From positions 5,337,001 to 5,401,000 of the forward strand of contig NC_092570.1 in the NCBI RefSeq assembly GCF_037975245.1: a stretch of 64,000 bases of DNA, read 5' to 3'. Source of the DNA: Apostichopus japonicus (taxonomy: Eukaryota; Echinodermata; Holothuroidea; Aspidochirotida; Stichopodidae). Below, piece by piece: positions 27,301 to 36,200 of this stretch. The notes beneath the pieces are model-generated. The model saw only the letters and a program-made list of their open reading frames with translations, was not told the origin of the DNA and did no database searches. Position 1 is the stretch's first letter; every line of letters starts with the position of its first letter. The translations under genes were made by a program, and so were the position numbers.

Positions 27301-29308
27301 TGCCGATCTCTGCTTTACTCTTACTAAACTAGCATTTCAGAGCTGATCGAGAATTGTTTCTGAAAGGAGTATGTGTAGGTGGCCCTGGGGGTTATTGAAG
27401 GTGAATTCCAATGTGATGGGTCTGGGAGCTTCCTCCCTAGGGTCTAAATTCAAGGTTGTGCTAATAATTTTGAAGTTTTATGGGAGGTTAAAAATCATGT
27501 GTACATGCACCCACCCCACCCTCCCCTCCTCAACCACCACCTACCCCACCACTCCTGTACCACTCCTGCACCACTCCTGCACCTGCTTGTCTTTTGCCCA
27601 GTTACCAATATGCACATCACAGAAATCTCAGGATATAGTTTCCTTTGTTTCCATCTAGGATGAACCATCAACAACAGAGAAGAAAGAGGAAAAGAAAGAG
27701 GAAAAGAAAGAAGCCAGTGTCAAGGAAACGACAAAGAAGACCTCAGAGAAGAAGGAATCTGACAAAAAGGAAAGTAAAGGAGATGAGAAGAGCAAGGATG
27801 GGAGCGGTAAAGAGACAGGTAAGAAAGAAGAAGTACCAGAGGAGGAGAAGAAAGAACCAGAGCCTAACTTTGAGATGCTCCCGAATCCAGCCAGGTTACT
27901 GCGACCTCAGAGTAAGGTCGTCCACATGCCGTCTAATTCCCGCTACGGTCCGATCAAAAGTGTAAGATATTCAGGGTTTTTTTTTTTAATTGTCAAAAAG
28001 TCAAAGTCAAAAATGATGTTTTTCAAATATATTCCCATATAAGTTTTGACCTTGGAGTGGTACAAAAGCCTTATTATGGCACCGTGTCAAATGTAGGACA
28101 CTAAGGGCGCTGCATCGTCCTGCAGCCAGGCTGTCCATTTAGGGATGTAAGTCTTTGTTACGTGCAGTATTACTCATTAGAGACCGGTGGTCTGCCCAGA
28201 TATTCCCTATGGTTTGGTATTGATTGCAGCCTTGCTGCAGGGGATTGCTGCAGCTGCTGCAGCTTTTGTTTTTGATATGGTACTTACAAAGCAAATGTTT
28301 GTGGCTGACATATACAACTGAATTGTCAATAGCCTCTGACAAGATTTGTCCATGACACAAATTGCATCCCTGGTGAACACTTTATCTGTTCCATTTGATG
28401 TCTGTTGTAGGTTGTAGTGCCCAGCTTATATGAGGGTGGATAACTTCTTTTTGTGTTTTGTGGGAATTTTGAATTCAGTCAGAGAATGTTATGTCTGTAT
28501 CTATGTAATTAGTTGTAATTAATTATTGTGTAATATATTGTGTTATTTATTGTGTAATTTATTGTGTCATATATATGTAATTAATTTACTACAAAAAAAT
28601 GTTTACTCCAACATTCAAACACTTTTTTAACATTTTATTACAATTATTATTATTAAACAGAAATGATATTATTTTGTAATTTTGACATTTTAATTGCCAG
28701 GTACATCAAGGTGGTATCATTATAATGAGGGACACAAATGGCTCGGAGCCTGTGACACTGGTACAGAACGTTGCAGGTATGTTCCCTAATAGTGTGGTAT
28801 TCAGTCATTAAGTGAAGTTTGCTTCAGTGTACATTGGCTTGTTCCCAGTACGATTGCAGATCATCTTGAAACAAAGAGGCTGTCCTCGTCACCATCTCCC
28901 CACCCCCACCCCACACCTAACCCCCAACTACCACATTGATCACTAAATGACCAAAACATGTTAATGATTCCATTTCATTCTGAAAAAATTTGTCTGCCAG
29001 ACTTTTGTTTAAATCACATGCATGCAAGTTGAACACTTTTTCCAGATATGCAAACAAATTTCTTCCACCATTTTAAATGAAACTTGAACAGTTTTATGCT
29101 CATTAACCTCATTGTAATGTAAATCACAGCATGGAATATATTAAGAGTCAGTACCAAGTAAAAATGCTTTTAGTGTCATCTGTGCAGGCATCGGCTGTGA
29201 ATTAATCATTTTCGTGAATCTATTCTTTCAGCGGGAGGACCGAAGATGGAAGAGGAGGAACAGGAGCCAGAGCCTCCCGAGCCATTTGAATTTAAGGACG
29301 AAGAATAA
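100..29308 (+). CDS. PSMD1: 26S proteasome non-ATPase regulatory subunit 1 (Rpn2), C-terminal part, 12 exons
   Basis: Scaffold subunit of the base of the 19S regulatory particle, which recognises and unfolds ubiquitylated proteins for the 20S proteasome. Coding exons: 100-355, 1396-1507, 2982-3058, 3365-3424, 4450-4670, 23233-23347, 24053-24272, 25191-25360, 26702-26872, 27659-27961, 28701-28776, 29232-29308; all have GT/AG borders and the phases chain without a break to TAA at 29306. They encode 618 residues plus one leading base; human PSMD1 is 953 residues, so the N-terminal third or so lies before the window. Diagnostic stretches, matched to remembered human sequence, are [53 protein letters not shown] and [12 protein letters not shown]. 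The alpha-helical proteasome/cyclosome repeats fill the first eight exons, a Lys/Glu-rich KEKE region lies in exons 9-10, and an acidic tail ends the protein. The KEKE part looks longer than in human. Identification is firm. Confidence 0.97.
804..1047. mobile_element. TTAA-flanked MITE, copy 1
   Basis: Begins AGGTAGTCAGTATAGGCCC and ends GGGCCAATACAGCATACCT, an imperfect inverted repeat, with TTAA on both sides (800-803, 1048-1051). Reverse-oriented relative to the copies at 19536 and 60487. The TTAA duplication suggests a piggyBac-type mobiliser, but the superfamily is not certain. Non-coding, inside a PSMD1 intron. Confidence 0.75.
1396..1507 (+). CDS. PSMD1: PSMD1 exon
   Basis: Acceptor TCTCCCAG, donor GTATGA. 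Encodes [20 protein letters not shown] and then DVYEQLK...DDAVT; the last base G begins the Gly codon completed by the next exon. Confidence 0.95.
1517..2640. repeat. tandem repeat, about 295-bp unit, four copies
   Basis: Successive copies start near 1521, 1760, 2054 and 2350. Each carries GGTGACAGGC, TATTGGAGAG, ATGAGGTCTGTAATGTCATT and GGCAACTATTCTTCAACTCT. The first copy is shortened and the two middle copies are nearly identical. Inside the PSMD1 intron 1508-2981. Confidence 0.9.
2982..3058 (+). CDS. PSMD1: PSMD1 exon
   Basis: Acceptor TCTGGTCAG, donor GTAAGC. Encodes [15 protein letters not shown] and AIEDMVT, a PC repeat, with two leading bases completing the split Gly codon. Confidence 0.95.
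3365..3424 (+). CDS. PSMD1: PSMD1 exon
   Basis: Sixty bases, phase 0 at both ends: [20 protein letters not shown]. Acceptor CCCGACAG, donor GTAAGT. Confidence 0.95.
4450..4670 (+). CDS. PSMD1: PSMD1 exon
   Basis: Encodes [20 protein letters not shown], then the very conserved [18 protein letters not shown] and [20 protein letters not shown]. Ends with AA of a Lys codon completed 18.6 kb downstream. Donor GTAAGT. Confidence 0.96.
5000..6936. other. PSMD1 long intron, left part
   Basis: No gene, RNA or clear transposon recognised; ordinary AT-rich intron. Confidence 0.5.
6937..7847 (-). CDS. GPCR exon 2
   Basis: Minus-strand acceptor CCTCGCAG precedes base 7847. Joining gives [18 protein letters not shown], an unbroken loop into TM3. 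Carries TM3-TM7, intracellular loop 3 and the C-terminal tail. Confidence 0.92.
6937..8689 (-). CDS. class A aminergic-type G-protein-coupled receptor, two exons, complete
   Basis: Exon 1 is 8689-8416 and exon 2 is 7847-6937; the 394-aa product starts at Met 8687-8689 and ends at the stop 6937. Seven membrane segments are readable. Hallmarks by residue: N46 (TM1), LAVAD with D74 (TM2), C101, the amine-binding Asp D108 in TM3, DRY 125-127, W154 (TM4), P200 (TM5), AWTP 306-309 (TM6), NPIIY 344-348 (TM7), Cys 365/367 likely palmitoylated. NVT at 16-18 is a glycosylation sequon. D108 points to a biogenic-amine ligand; the TM2-TM3 and TM7 wording resembles 5-HT2 and dopamine receptors, but TM5 lacks the usual Ser pair (only S193), so the ligand is not assignable. 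The loop between TM5 and TM6 is about 80 residues and basic. The gene lies antisense inside the large PSMD1 intron. Confidence 0.9.
8416..8689 (-). CDS. GPCR exon 1
   Basis: N-terminus, TM1 and TM2, ending VKDFY plus one base. Donor on the minus strand is GTAGGT immediately after 8416. Encodes the signature [20 protein letters not shown]. Confidence 0.9.
8690..10536. other. PSMD1 intron upstream of the GPCR
   Basis: Would contain the receptor's promoter and any 5' leader exon. No TATA or other core element stands out, and no coding exon is seen. Confidence 0.4.
10846..11725. mobile_element. nested hAT-like element (880 bp)
   Basis: Ends CAAGGGCGGCGGAA and TTCCGCCGCCCTTG are a perfect 14-bp inverted repeat, and the flanks AAGGTACA (10838-10845, 11726-11733) are an exact 8-bp duplication. 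G/C runs of 10 or more occur near the ends. No transposase ORF. Confidence 0.88.
11026..11573. repeat. repeat copy A, ends in hAT-like terminus
   Basis: Shares with 11745-12033 the strings TTACTTTTCAACTTCTGATA, GTAGCTAGTAAATGTTTA and TGTTAAAAAACTGACA, and ends TACTGGCTACGCCCCTG, the same type of terminus as the outer element. It appears to be a further element inside 10846-11725; its left end is not defined. Confidence 0.6.
11745..12033. repeat. repeat copy B, ends in hAT-like terminus
   Basis: Direct, shorter relative of 11026-11573, ending TACTGGCTACGTCCTG. Lies in the right part of the outer element after the nested insertion. Confidence 0.6.
12734..19535. other. PSMD1 long intron, middle part
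   Basis: AT-rich, with short C or T runs (13430-13470, 14030-14045), a CT microsatellite near 14480 and an A/T-rich tract at 17840-17900. No gene recognised. Confidence 0.5.
19536..19783. mobile_element. TTAA-flanked MITE, copy 2
   Basis: Starts AGGTATGCTGTATTGGCCCC and ends GGGGCCTATACTGACTACCT; right flank TTAA, left flank TTAT (one change). Interior matches the other two copies through motifs such as GGAGAGTAAAGACCTT. It lies in the long PSMD1 intron. Confidence 0.75.
19784..23232. other. PSMD1 long intron, right part
   Basis: No gene or clear mobile element recognised. ORFs of up to 117 codons here have no family resemblance and end in low-complexity C-rich sequence. Confidence 0.5.
23233..23347 (+). 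CDS. PSMD1: PSMD1 exon after the 18.6-kb intron
   Basis: Acceptor TTGTTACAG. Encodes [20 protein letters not shown] and [18 protein letters not shown]; donor GTAAAG. The 3' part of this exon and its donor are tandemly duplicated downstream (see 23302-23505). Confidence 0.95.
23302..23505 (+). repeat. 102-bp tandem duplication of a PSMD1 exon end plus its donor
   Basis: Unit 1 (23302-23403) covers the last 46 exon bases and 56 intron bases; unit 2 (23404-about 23505) repeats it almost perfectly, differing mainly in the C tract. Unit 2 keeps the donor GTAAAG and is preceded by a pyrimidine-rich stretch ending CCCATCAG. Confidence 0.95.
24053..24272 (+). CDS. PSMD1: PSMD1 exon
   Basis: Acceptor CCCTTTAG, donor GTAAGG. 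Encodes [20 protein letters not shown] and later [19 protein letters not shown]; ends with one base of a Gly codon. Confidence 0.96.
24449..24565 (+). mobile_element. tRNA-derived SINE-like repeat, copy 1
   Basis: CCTACAGTGGAAT...CACCTCTGGACAGACAAT...AGTGTCC then CTAGCCTAGTTGGTTAGGGT (A-box-like) and GGGATTCGAAA (B-box-like). The same arrangement recurs inverted at 47819-47946. The anticodon arm is eroded here. Confidence 0.7.
25191..25360 (+). CDS. PSMD1: PSMD1 exon
   Basis: Acceptor TCCTATTAG, donor GTAAGA. Encodes [20 protein letters not shown] and the aromatic [15 protein letters not shown] stretch conserved in Rpn2 proteins. Confidence 0.96.
25510..26375. repeat. satellite-like array, about 63-bp unit
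   Basis: ACTCAATAGC recurs at 25521, 25584, 25644, 25709, 25772 and onward. Each unit also has CATACAATACAATTACAATA and CTTGCATGTAATACTAACTA. About nine clear copies, then decayed ones. AT-rich, inside the PSMD1 intron 25361-26701. Confidence 0.92.
26702..26872 (+). CDS. PSMD1: PSMD1 exon, start of KEKE region
   Basis: Acceptor TGTGTTGCAG, donor GTAAGA. Encodes [20 protein letters not shown], then [20 protein letters not shown] and a Lys/Glu run. Phase 0 at both ends. Confidence 0.95.
27659..27961 (+). CDS. PSMD1: PSMD1 exon, KEKE region
   Basis: Acceptor CATCTAG, donor GTAAGA. 101 codons, phase 0 to 0. About the first 60 residues are almost only Lys, Glu, Ser and Asp; then [19 protein letters not shown], the conserved core. 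Longer than the corresponding human segment as I remember it. Confidence 0.94.
28701..28776 (+). CDS. PSMD1: PSMD1 exon
   Basis: Acceptor ATTGCCAG, donor GTATGT. Encodes [20 protein letters not shown] and VQNVA, matching the GGIIILKDT region of human PSMD1. Confidence 0.93.
29232..29308 (+). CDS. PSMD1: PSMD1 terminal coding exon
   Basis: Acceptor TCTTTCAG. Encodes [20 protein letters not shown] followed by FKDEE and TAA. The hexamer AATAAA overlaps the stop codon (29304-29309), probably by chance. Confidence 0.95.
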
Positions 29309-29818
29309 AGACCAACTCCTACGCTTGGGTCGTCGTCATCATCATCATCTTGAGAGGAGGATGGAGAGAAAGGAATCTCTCAGATGATGTAGAGACTTCA
29401 ATGGTGTGTTATTTGTTAAGTTGAAAACAGATGATATTTATAAGGTTACAGTCATCGACACATGTCAGCAAGTTACACTAGGAACCCAGTGTCCCTATTC
29501 CCCAGTGGCAAAGTGTATGGAACATTTATCTGTGGACGACATCTGGGAAACATTGCATCGTCGGGTCCAAAGATACCTGGCAGGAAAGTATATTGCTAAA
29601 GAGTTGGAAGGAAAAGATTGTTTGAGAAATAGTTTTTACTGGAAGATAACCCTACATTGCAAAAGTATGATTATGCATGAATAAGAAAATGAACAGTTGT
29701 TATATATAAGAGCTTAAAGATTCAAGTTAAGTGTTTTCTTTTGAAATTGGTCTAATAACCGTAAGATTATACTTAAAGGCTGTGTTCGGAATAGAAGTTT
29801 GCATTTCATGGTATATAC

Positions 29819-30296
29819 CAGTGTTAGCGCTAGGATGGTAAAAAGGGGGGGGGGGGGTGAATCCCCCAGTCACTTTATTTTGGGGGAGATTTTTAACAAC
29901 AAAATTCAGGGAAGGGGGGGGGGGGGATTTCATGATATTAGTAGTAAGATGTATGTCCATATGCCCGTACCAAGATTTAGCGCACATATAGTACATACAG
30001 TGCAGTACACATGGTCGACCATTGCAACTGATACTCACTGTGCAGTACCGCACTAACGAAGCAGCATTTTCTTACTGGAAAGATTTGACCAATCACATTA
30101 CTCCTAACAAAAATCAAGAAAAACTTAATAACTTGCTATTGGCAAGTTTTGTAACTACAGCAAATGGTGCAAGTATTGTGGGAAGTACCAGGAATTGTTT
30201 CGGGCAATTTTCCCCCCCCCCCCCCCAAGATGAAAATATTTGGCGAGACCCTCGCGTGCCGGAATCCTGCAATCACTCATCCTAATGCAAACACTG
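29819..30296. mobile_element. hAT-like MITE (478 bp)
   Basis: Left end CAGTGTTAGCGCTAGGATG, right end CATCCTAATGCAAACACTG (imperfect inverted repeat), flanked by the exact duplication GTATATAC (29811-29818, 30297-30304). Three long G or C runs inside. No ORF of note. Downstream of the PSMD1 stop, possibly in its 3' UTR. Confidence 0.85.
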
Positions 30297-31362
30297 GTAT
30301 ATACTCTAAACAAGGGTGATTTGACCAGAATACTCTTCTGCTGGGCAGAGACTATTCTGAACAGATCTTATAGCTATTTGAACATATCAACCTGCAGTGT
30401 TAAAAATTTGTGCCAGTCGTGCTACAAAAGTCTTTATGATAAAACTGTTTTGAGAAATGAAAAGTGTTATTCCATGAAATACATACTGTTAATGTTCTAC
30501 CACACATACGTTAAATGATTTTCCTCAAAGTTGGCCTTCAAATTTAGATTCTTCTTCAAGACTTCTTCAGTTTAACCACATCGCAGTGTTATGAATCCCC
30601 TTCAGTAGTTTGCCATGTGAGGCTCTGTGACCTCATTTCGGTAATGGTCAAGTGTTGAAGTTTCCAGTTTGTATGGTGTTGCATTTGGCTCTACAGTCAT
30701 TGTATAATGAATAATCAGGTTACGTAGGCAAAGTGACCCAGTACTGTAATTAATAGCCCATGGATACATGCCATTGAGAATGCTTTAGGGCTGTAGGATC
30801 TTTCTTTCCAGCAAATGATTGGTGTTGTTAATATGATTATTATCAATGCAGAGTGTAGTGAAGGGAGGGTAGGGGGCAAGGGGTTGGGGGAGGGATGGAG
30901 GTTGTATACCCTCCAGGTGAATAGGATGTATTAGTATGTTGTAAGTTTAACCTTGAATATCTTTTCTGTAGAAAAATGTAGTTCTGTTCCACATGGTTTC
31001 TTTGGCTTAGAAATGGTCTGAAAATAATGTGAGAAGAAAACATCTTAATTTGGCATTTATTGGCAAACTTATTAACCTCTCAGATGTCACAGTGATACTA
31101 CTTTAGCAAGTCCACACTTCCTGAGCAAAGTGAAAGAAAAAAGTCCTTCATGAAATGGGAAAATAGCCTGTAAATGACTTTTCCATTTAGTTTATACCAT
31201 TGGTCCACAAAAGTCTTACTAATACTTAAGTTTTATTGAATTATTATTGGAAGAAAAAGTGTGGGATGATTTAATTCTTGTCAGGATATTGTTTAGTGAC
31301 TCCAACACAACTGGGTAAATACATTTGTCATTTTGTATGATGTAAAAGGTAATACAAACTGT

Positions 31363-31368
31363 ATTAAA
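31363..31368 (+). terminator. candidate PSMD1 poly(A) signal
   Basis: ATTAAA, followed some 35 bases later by a T/GT-rich stretch. Would give a 2.1-kb 3' UTR. Not supported by anything beyond these motifs. Confidence 0.25.
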
Positions 31369-33086
31369 ATATTTTGACATGCTATTCAAGTATAATCTGT
31401 AACTTTATTGTGTGTTGATGAAGTATTAATTAAGAAGCTGAGTAAAAACATAGTATCTTTGTGTTTGTTTTAATTATTCGTAGAGTTTCTTGGATGACTT
31501 GATACTCTGTCCTCCCCCCCCCCCTTTTTTGTGTGCTCTTTTCAAATGATCGAAACATAAATTATCCAGCTTTGAATACATAATTTTTCAGAGAGCGTGA
31601 ATTTACCAGAGTAATCTTAAGAATGGCAGGACACAGTATTTGGTAGAGACTGCCTGCGTTACTTGTTTTGAAAATCAGGTTTCACATACACAATTTGAAA
31701 TACAATTTTAAACCACATATGGTAAATTGTGGTCATCAGTTTGTAATGGCAATATTAAACAAAGAAGGAAACATTTGAATGAAGGAGGACTCGTTGTAGT
31801 CTTGAGACCCAAACCCACAATCTTTATTTACCAATAATATATCAAAAGTTGCTTAAGTAGTAAACTAACAACATAACATCATATACATGTCAGCTGTTTT
31901 GTTTTGGGTATAATTTCAGATACAATCATTGGTGATGTGAATTCCAACAACACCCTAAAGACTATGATTAGAATATGTCAAACCTGTGAAGTGGTTCGAT
32001 ACACAGAAAGTCAAACATTAGCATACACACACAAAAAAACATCTTGAAATAGACTGCAACTGAATGCCTATAATCAGATGCCTCCAGGGAAAGCTTATCT
32101 TCGGTTTTTGGTTATAAACCCAGATAATTCTGATGAGGTAAAATCCAAACAATAACAACATATCTTTGAGGGTAAAATGTATGTTCTCCATTATTTGCGA
32201 TAGTTTATTTTGCCAAGTCGTAATTATAGTAATTCCAACTTACAATTTTACAAGGACGACTTTTTTGTTTTACAAGGATAACTGAAATTAAGTCTAAACA
32301 TCATTCAAAGAGATTAATAAATGATGTTATGTCATAACCTCATCATTATCACCGAGACTTCAAACAACGAACAAGTCCGCAATTTCTTTACACAAGGTCA
32401 TTGGATGATGGAAATTTCGTTCTGCAAGCTACAGCAAATGAAGCAGATCACAACATCAACAAAGGCAACCTCTGTCAAGGCTAAAGCATGTAGACTCTTC
32501 TGTAACAGGTTAAATATTGTCATCAAATTATATTTCCAAAAAATATTCAAATTTTCTTGTCTAGAAATGGAAATGGTAGAAAATCTCTCACTTATTCAAA
32601 CTTATCTCACATCACAAATGGCTTTAACTCCAAGACACTGATAGGTTGTTATACTCAAGCATGGCCTGCAATTGTTGCTCTCAAATTAGTGTTAAAAACT
32701 GTTTCCTCAGAATAAAACGTATATGGAAACTACTGTAAAACACTCACAGCTGTGTATCTGCTAGTGAGAGAATTTGATCAATAATCAAAAACCTATCATA
32801 TTAAAATAATAAAATCATGAGCTTTTGGTGTTAACGGTTTCCTTCATACAGTGTTTGGAGAAACATATCTGCTTTACATTTTTGTTATTAAATATGTATT
32901 CCCACATGATACGTATTTTGCCAACTAATAATCATTTTCATGTTGCTAACTGAAGATACCCTTAGAATTGAATAGTTTTTCACTTATTATTTGCTGTTAA
33001 ACCCCTGCCTGTTATGGGAACATCAGTAGCTCTCAAAGACTTGCATTTTGATGATGGAAGCTTTCTTCCTATTTCTCCAAAACCAT

Positions 33087-33210
33087 TTAAGGCGTTGCCA
33101 CTTTCTTCTTTCCCTTGCGTCGCCTGGTTTTGAGGATATTGTAGTTGGCAAACACATTTCTTCTTCTAGAGAGGAACGGAATGTAGAAGGAACGGTACAG
33201 CTTGGGTGAC
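33087..33210 (-). CDS. ALG9: ALG9 exon 17 (stop codon)
   Basis: SPKLYRSFYIPFLSRRRNVF then ANYNILKTRRRKGKKK and VATP-stop. The basic tail is typical of ER-retained ALG9. Acceptor ATTTCAG. Confidence 0.95.
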
Positions 33211-36200
33211 CTGAAATAGAGACACAAATGATAAATTATTTGCAAGTCCAGTCTAGTTAATAGGAATAATTAGGACTCGAAAGGGAGATTAAAGGATTTG
33301 CTGTTTCTACCCACTGACGGACTGACTGACAAATTTCTGATAATTGCTTTCTTTTTTTCTATACTGTGCAACAGCATTTGGATTTTCAACTGTTATTATG
33401 CAAGGTTTGAAGACAATGCACATGGTTCCTAAAAGATAATGATAGATCTTCTAAGACCATAGATCTGCCATAAACAGAGTGATAAATTATGCAAGAACCA
33501 TGGGATAAATCTGCAACAGGCCTGTAACAGATGGTCAGCAACGATCATCACGTTTTGCAACAATCACTACCACATGGTAGCTGTAAAGCTATCACATGGT
33601 AGCTGTAAAGCTATCACACAGTAGTTGTAAAGCTATCACATGGTTTCTTGAAATCTATCACATGGTTTCTTGAAATCTATTACATGGTTTCTTGAAATCT
33701 ATCACACGGTTCTTGAAATCTATCTCTTAGTTTCTTGAAATCTATCACATGGTTCTTAAAAGCTGTCACATGGTTCTTGAAAGCTGTCACATGGCTTCTG
33801 AAAATCTATCACATGGTTTCTGGAAATCTGTGACAGTTTTGGAAATCTATCACAAGTTTCTTGCCGATCTATCACATGGTGGCAGCATATGCAGTCTGTA
33901 AGAATTAATGAATTGCATTTCCTGTAATTAATGGCATTAACATTGCAGATTAATCACATGGTTGCTACAGTTACCACATGATCCCAATAACCCTACAGGT
34001 ATGTCATATGGTTGCTGCAGAAATAATGACAATTGCAGTCTTCTTGTCTACTGTGCAAAACAACTGGATTTGAGGTATGTTGCCTCTATTAGATACGATA
34101 ACGTAATTCAATAGTAATAAAACTTACATTTGAACATCTAGAAAGGGAGATGTTAGAACCAGTTGCCAGTTCTCTTTATCCTGAGAATAACGAGGTTCTC
34201 TGTCCGATACCTGAGGTAAATCCAAGTCTATGAGATAATGGCATTTTTTAACATCGATCTGAGAAGAAAAACAGGAGAAAAATTTAAACTCCTTATATTG
34301 AAAGTGCAGTCAGTTGTGGGATAATATACAGGGCTGTTGGAAGGGAGGCTACAGCCTTAGGAGGCTCAAGGACATGAGATAAAGAAAAATGTATTCTCAT
34401 TTTCAAAATTCTTGAGGAAATGGGAAAACAAAACAGGTATCCGGTGCCATAATTGTCCATGGTGGGGACTTCGCACTCCAGACTCCCTGGTTGTGTCCAG
34501 TGCCATAATTGTCAATGGTGGGGACTTGGCAGTCAGAACTCCTGGGATTTTACAGTGCAATAATTGTTCATGGTGGGGACTTGGTACTCCAGACTCCTGG
34601 TTGTGTCTGGTGCCATAGTTGTTCATGGTGGGGACTTGGCACTCCAGACTGCTGGGTGTGTCCAGTGCCATAATTGTCAATGGTGGGGACTTGGCAGTCA
34701 GAACTCCTGGGATTTTACAGTGCAATAATTGTTCATGGTGGGGACTTGGTACTCCAGACTCCTGGTTGTGTCTGGTGCCATAGTTGTTCATGGTGGGGAC
34801 TTGGCACTCCAGACTCCTGGGTGTGTCCAGTGCCATAACTGTGGATGGTGGGGACTTGGCAGTCAGGACTCCGTGGTTTTTACAGTGCAATAATTGTTCA
34901 CTCCAGACCCCCTGTGTTTTATGCTTCATACCCTTTCAAAATTCACTATGTGCACAAAAAGAAACATGACAATAATCTTATATTTTTTTATCTTCTGTTA
35001 CTTTTTCAAGATTTTATTGAAAATGTAAACATACATATCTGGATGGTTCCTCTTTATTTAAGTCATTCATTTCTGTTGGTATGAGTCTGGTGGCGTCTGG
35101 ACTGGAATCGTAATGCTTAGGAAGCTGACCTCTGAACTCGGACTGAATATACTGAAGGCTCCAGCTACATAAACAACAGAAATTATTCAAAATGACTGAT
35201 TAATGCCACTCACTACTGGGAAGATAGGAATTAGAAAATAATAATAGAAAGAGGGATTAATTAAAAAGTTGCATTTCGTGTCTGGTTTTAATTTTGTTTT
35301 TATGAAGAAGAGATGGTCAAGCGCCATCAAATTGTTGCAAAGCCATACCCTGAGTTTCAGCAACATTAAATCTTGTGATTCTTTGAAAACCTTATAAATA
35401 TCCTTACAAACACTGAAATTGATCATCTCTAGATGGAAAAGTGAAACATTTTAATAGAACTTACTTTTCCGGTAAAAAGAAATGACTAGGAAACCGATAC
35501 CACTCCTTTCCAATACATATATTGATTGGTTTTTCTGGAGGGAGGGTGTGCACTTTAGGATCAGCCGCCATATTGAGAATCTCGGGATACAAATCAAGAG
35601 GTGTATGGTAACCTGTACCAAGAATAATTGATGTTGCAATCATGTAAAACATTAACACTAATAAAGCTTCATTTATTATTTTCTTGTATATATTTATATG
35701 AAAAAAATTTATGCCTACAGAAAAATGTTCAGAATTTTATAGAACCATTTATACCAGGGTTTCCCTAACTTTCCCCCCCCCCCCAAGAACCCCCTGTGGA
35801 TGTCAGAGTTGTCCACGAACCCCCAACTTTTTGAGACACGATCTGAGTCATTATTATACTATAATACGCATAACAGTGCTTCGTAAAAGATCAAGTTCAT
35901 AGTGTAATATTGTAAATGAAAAAAAAAAAAAAAAGATGAACAAATATTTATTTGGAAACTTCAAGATCAGATCGCCTTTTTATCTTCACGACGCACTGTC
36001 ATAAGTACACCAAATTCACCAAAGCCATGCGGCCTGTGTCTGTTTCATAATTCAGTTATTTATCACATGCACGGTACAGTACTACTATGGAAAAGCGAAT
36101 AGAGTTTGTCAACAGGTACGACTTTTGTACCATACTAAACTATATGATATATCAGATTTTAGTTTAACAAAAAGTACTCTAGTTTTGACTTTCAGAAACG

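Larger units (their letters stand above)
29309..33086. other. convergent PSMD1/ALG9 3' region
   Basis: Between the two stop codons; should hold both 3' UTRs. Candidate PSMD1 poly(A) signal ATTAAA at 31363 with TTATTGTGTGTTGATG downstream; candidate ALG9 signals are AATAAA on the minus strand near 32205 and 31825. One hAT-like element (29819-30296). No other gene seen. Confidence 0.5.

Noticed and set aside
29304-29309. AATAAA overlapping the PSMD1 stop as the poly(A) signal
   Set aside because: It would leave almost no 3' UTR; probably chance from GAA-TAA-A.
33571-33885. CRISPR-like regular repeat
   Set aside because: Units abut with no unique spacers, and the context is a eukaryotic intron.
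34366-34929. 187-codon minus-strand ORF
   Set aside because: Made wholly of a 55-bp minisatellite inside an ALG9 intron; open frame follows from the 165-bp period.
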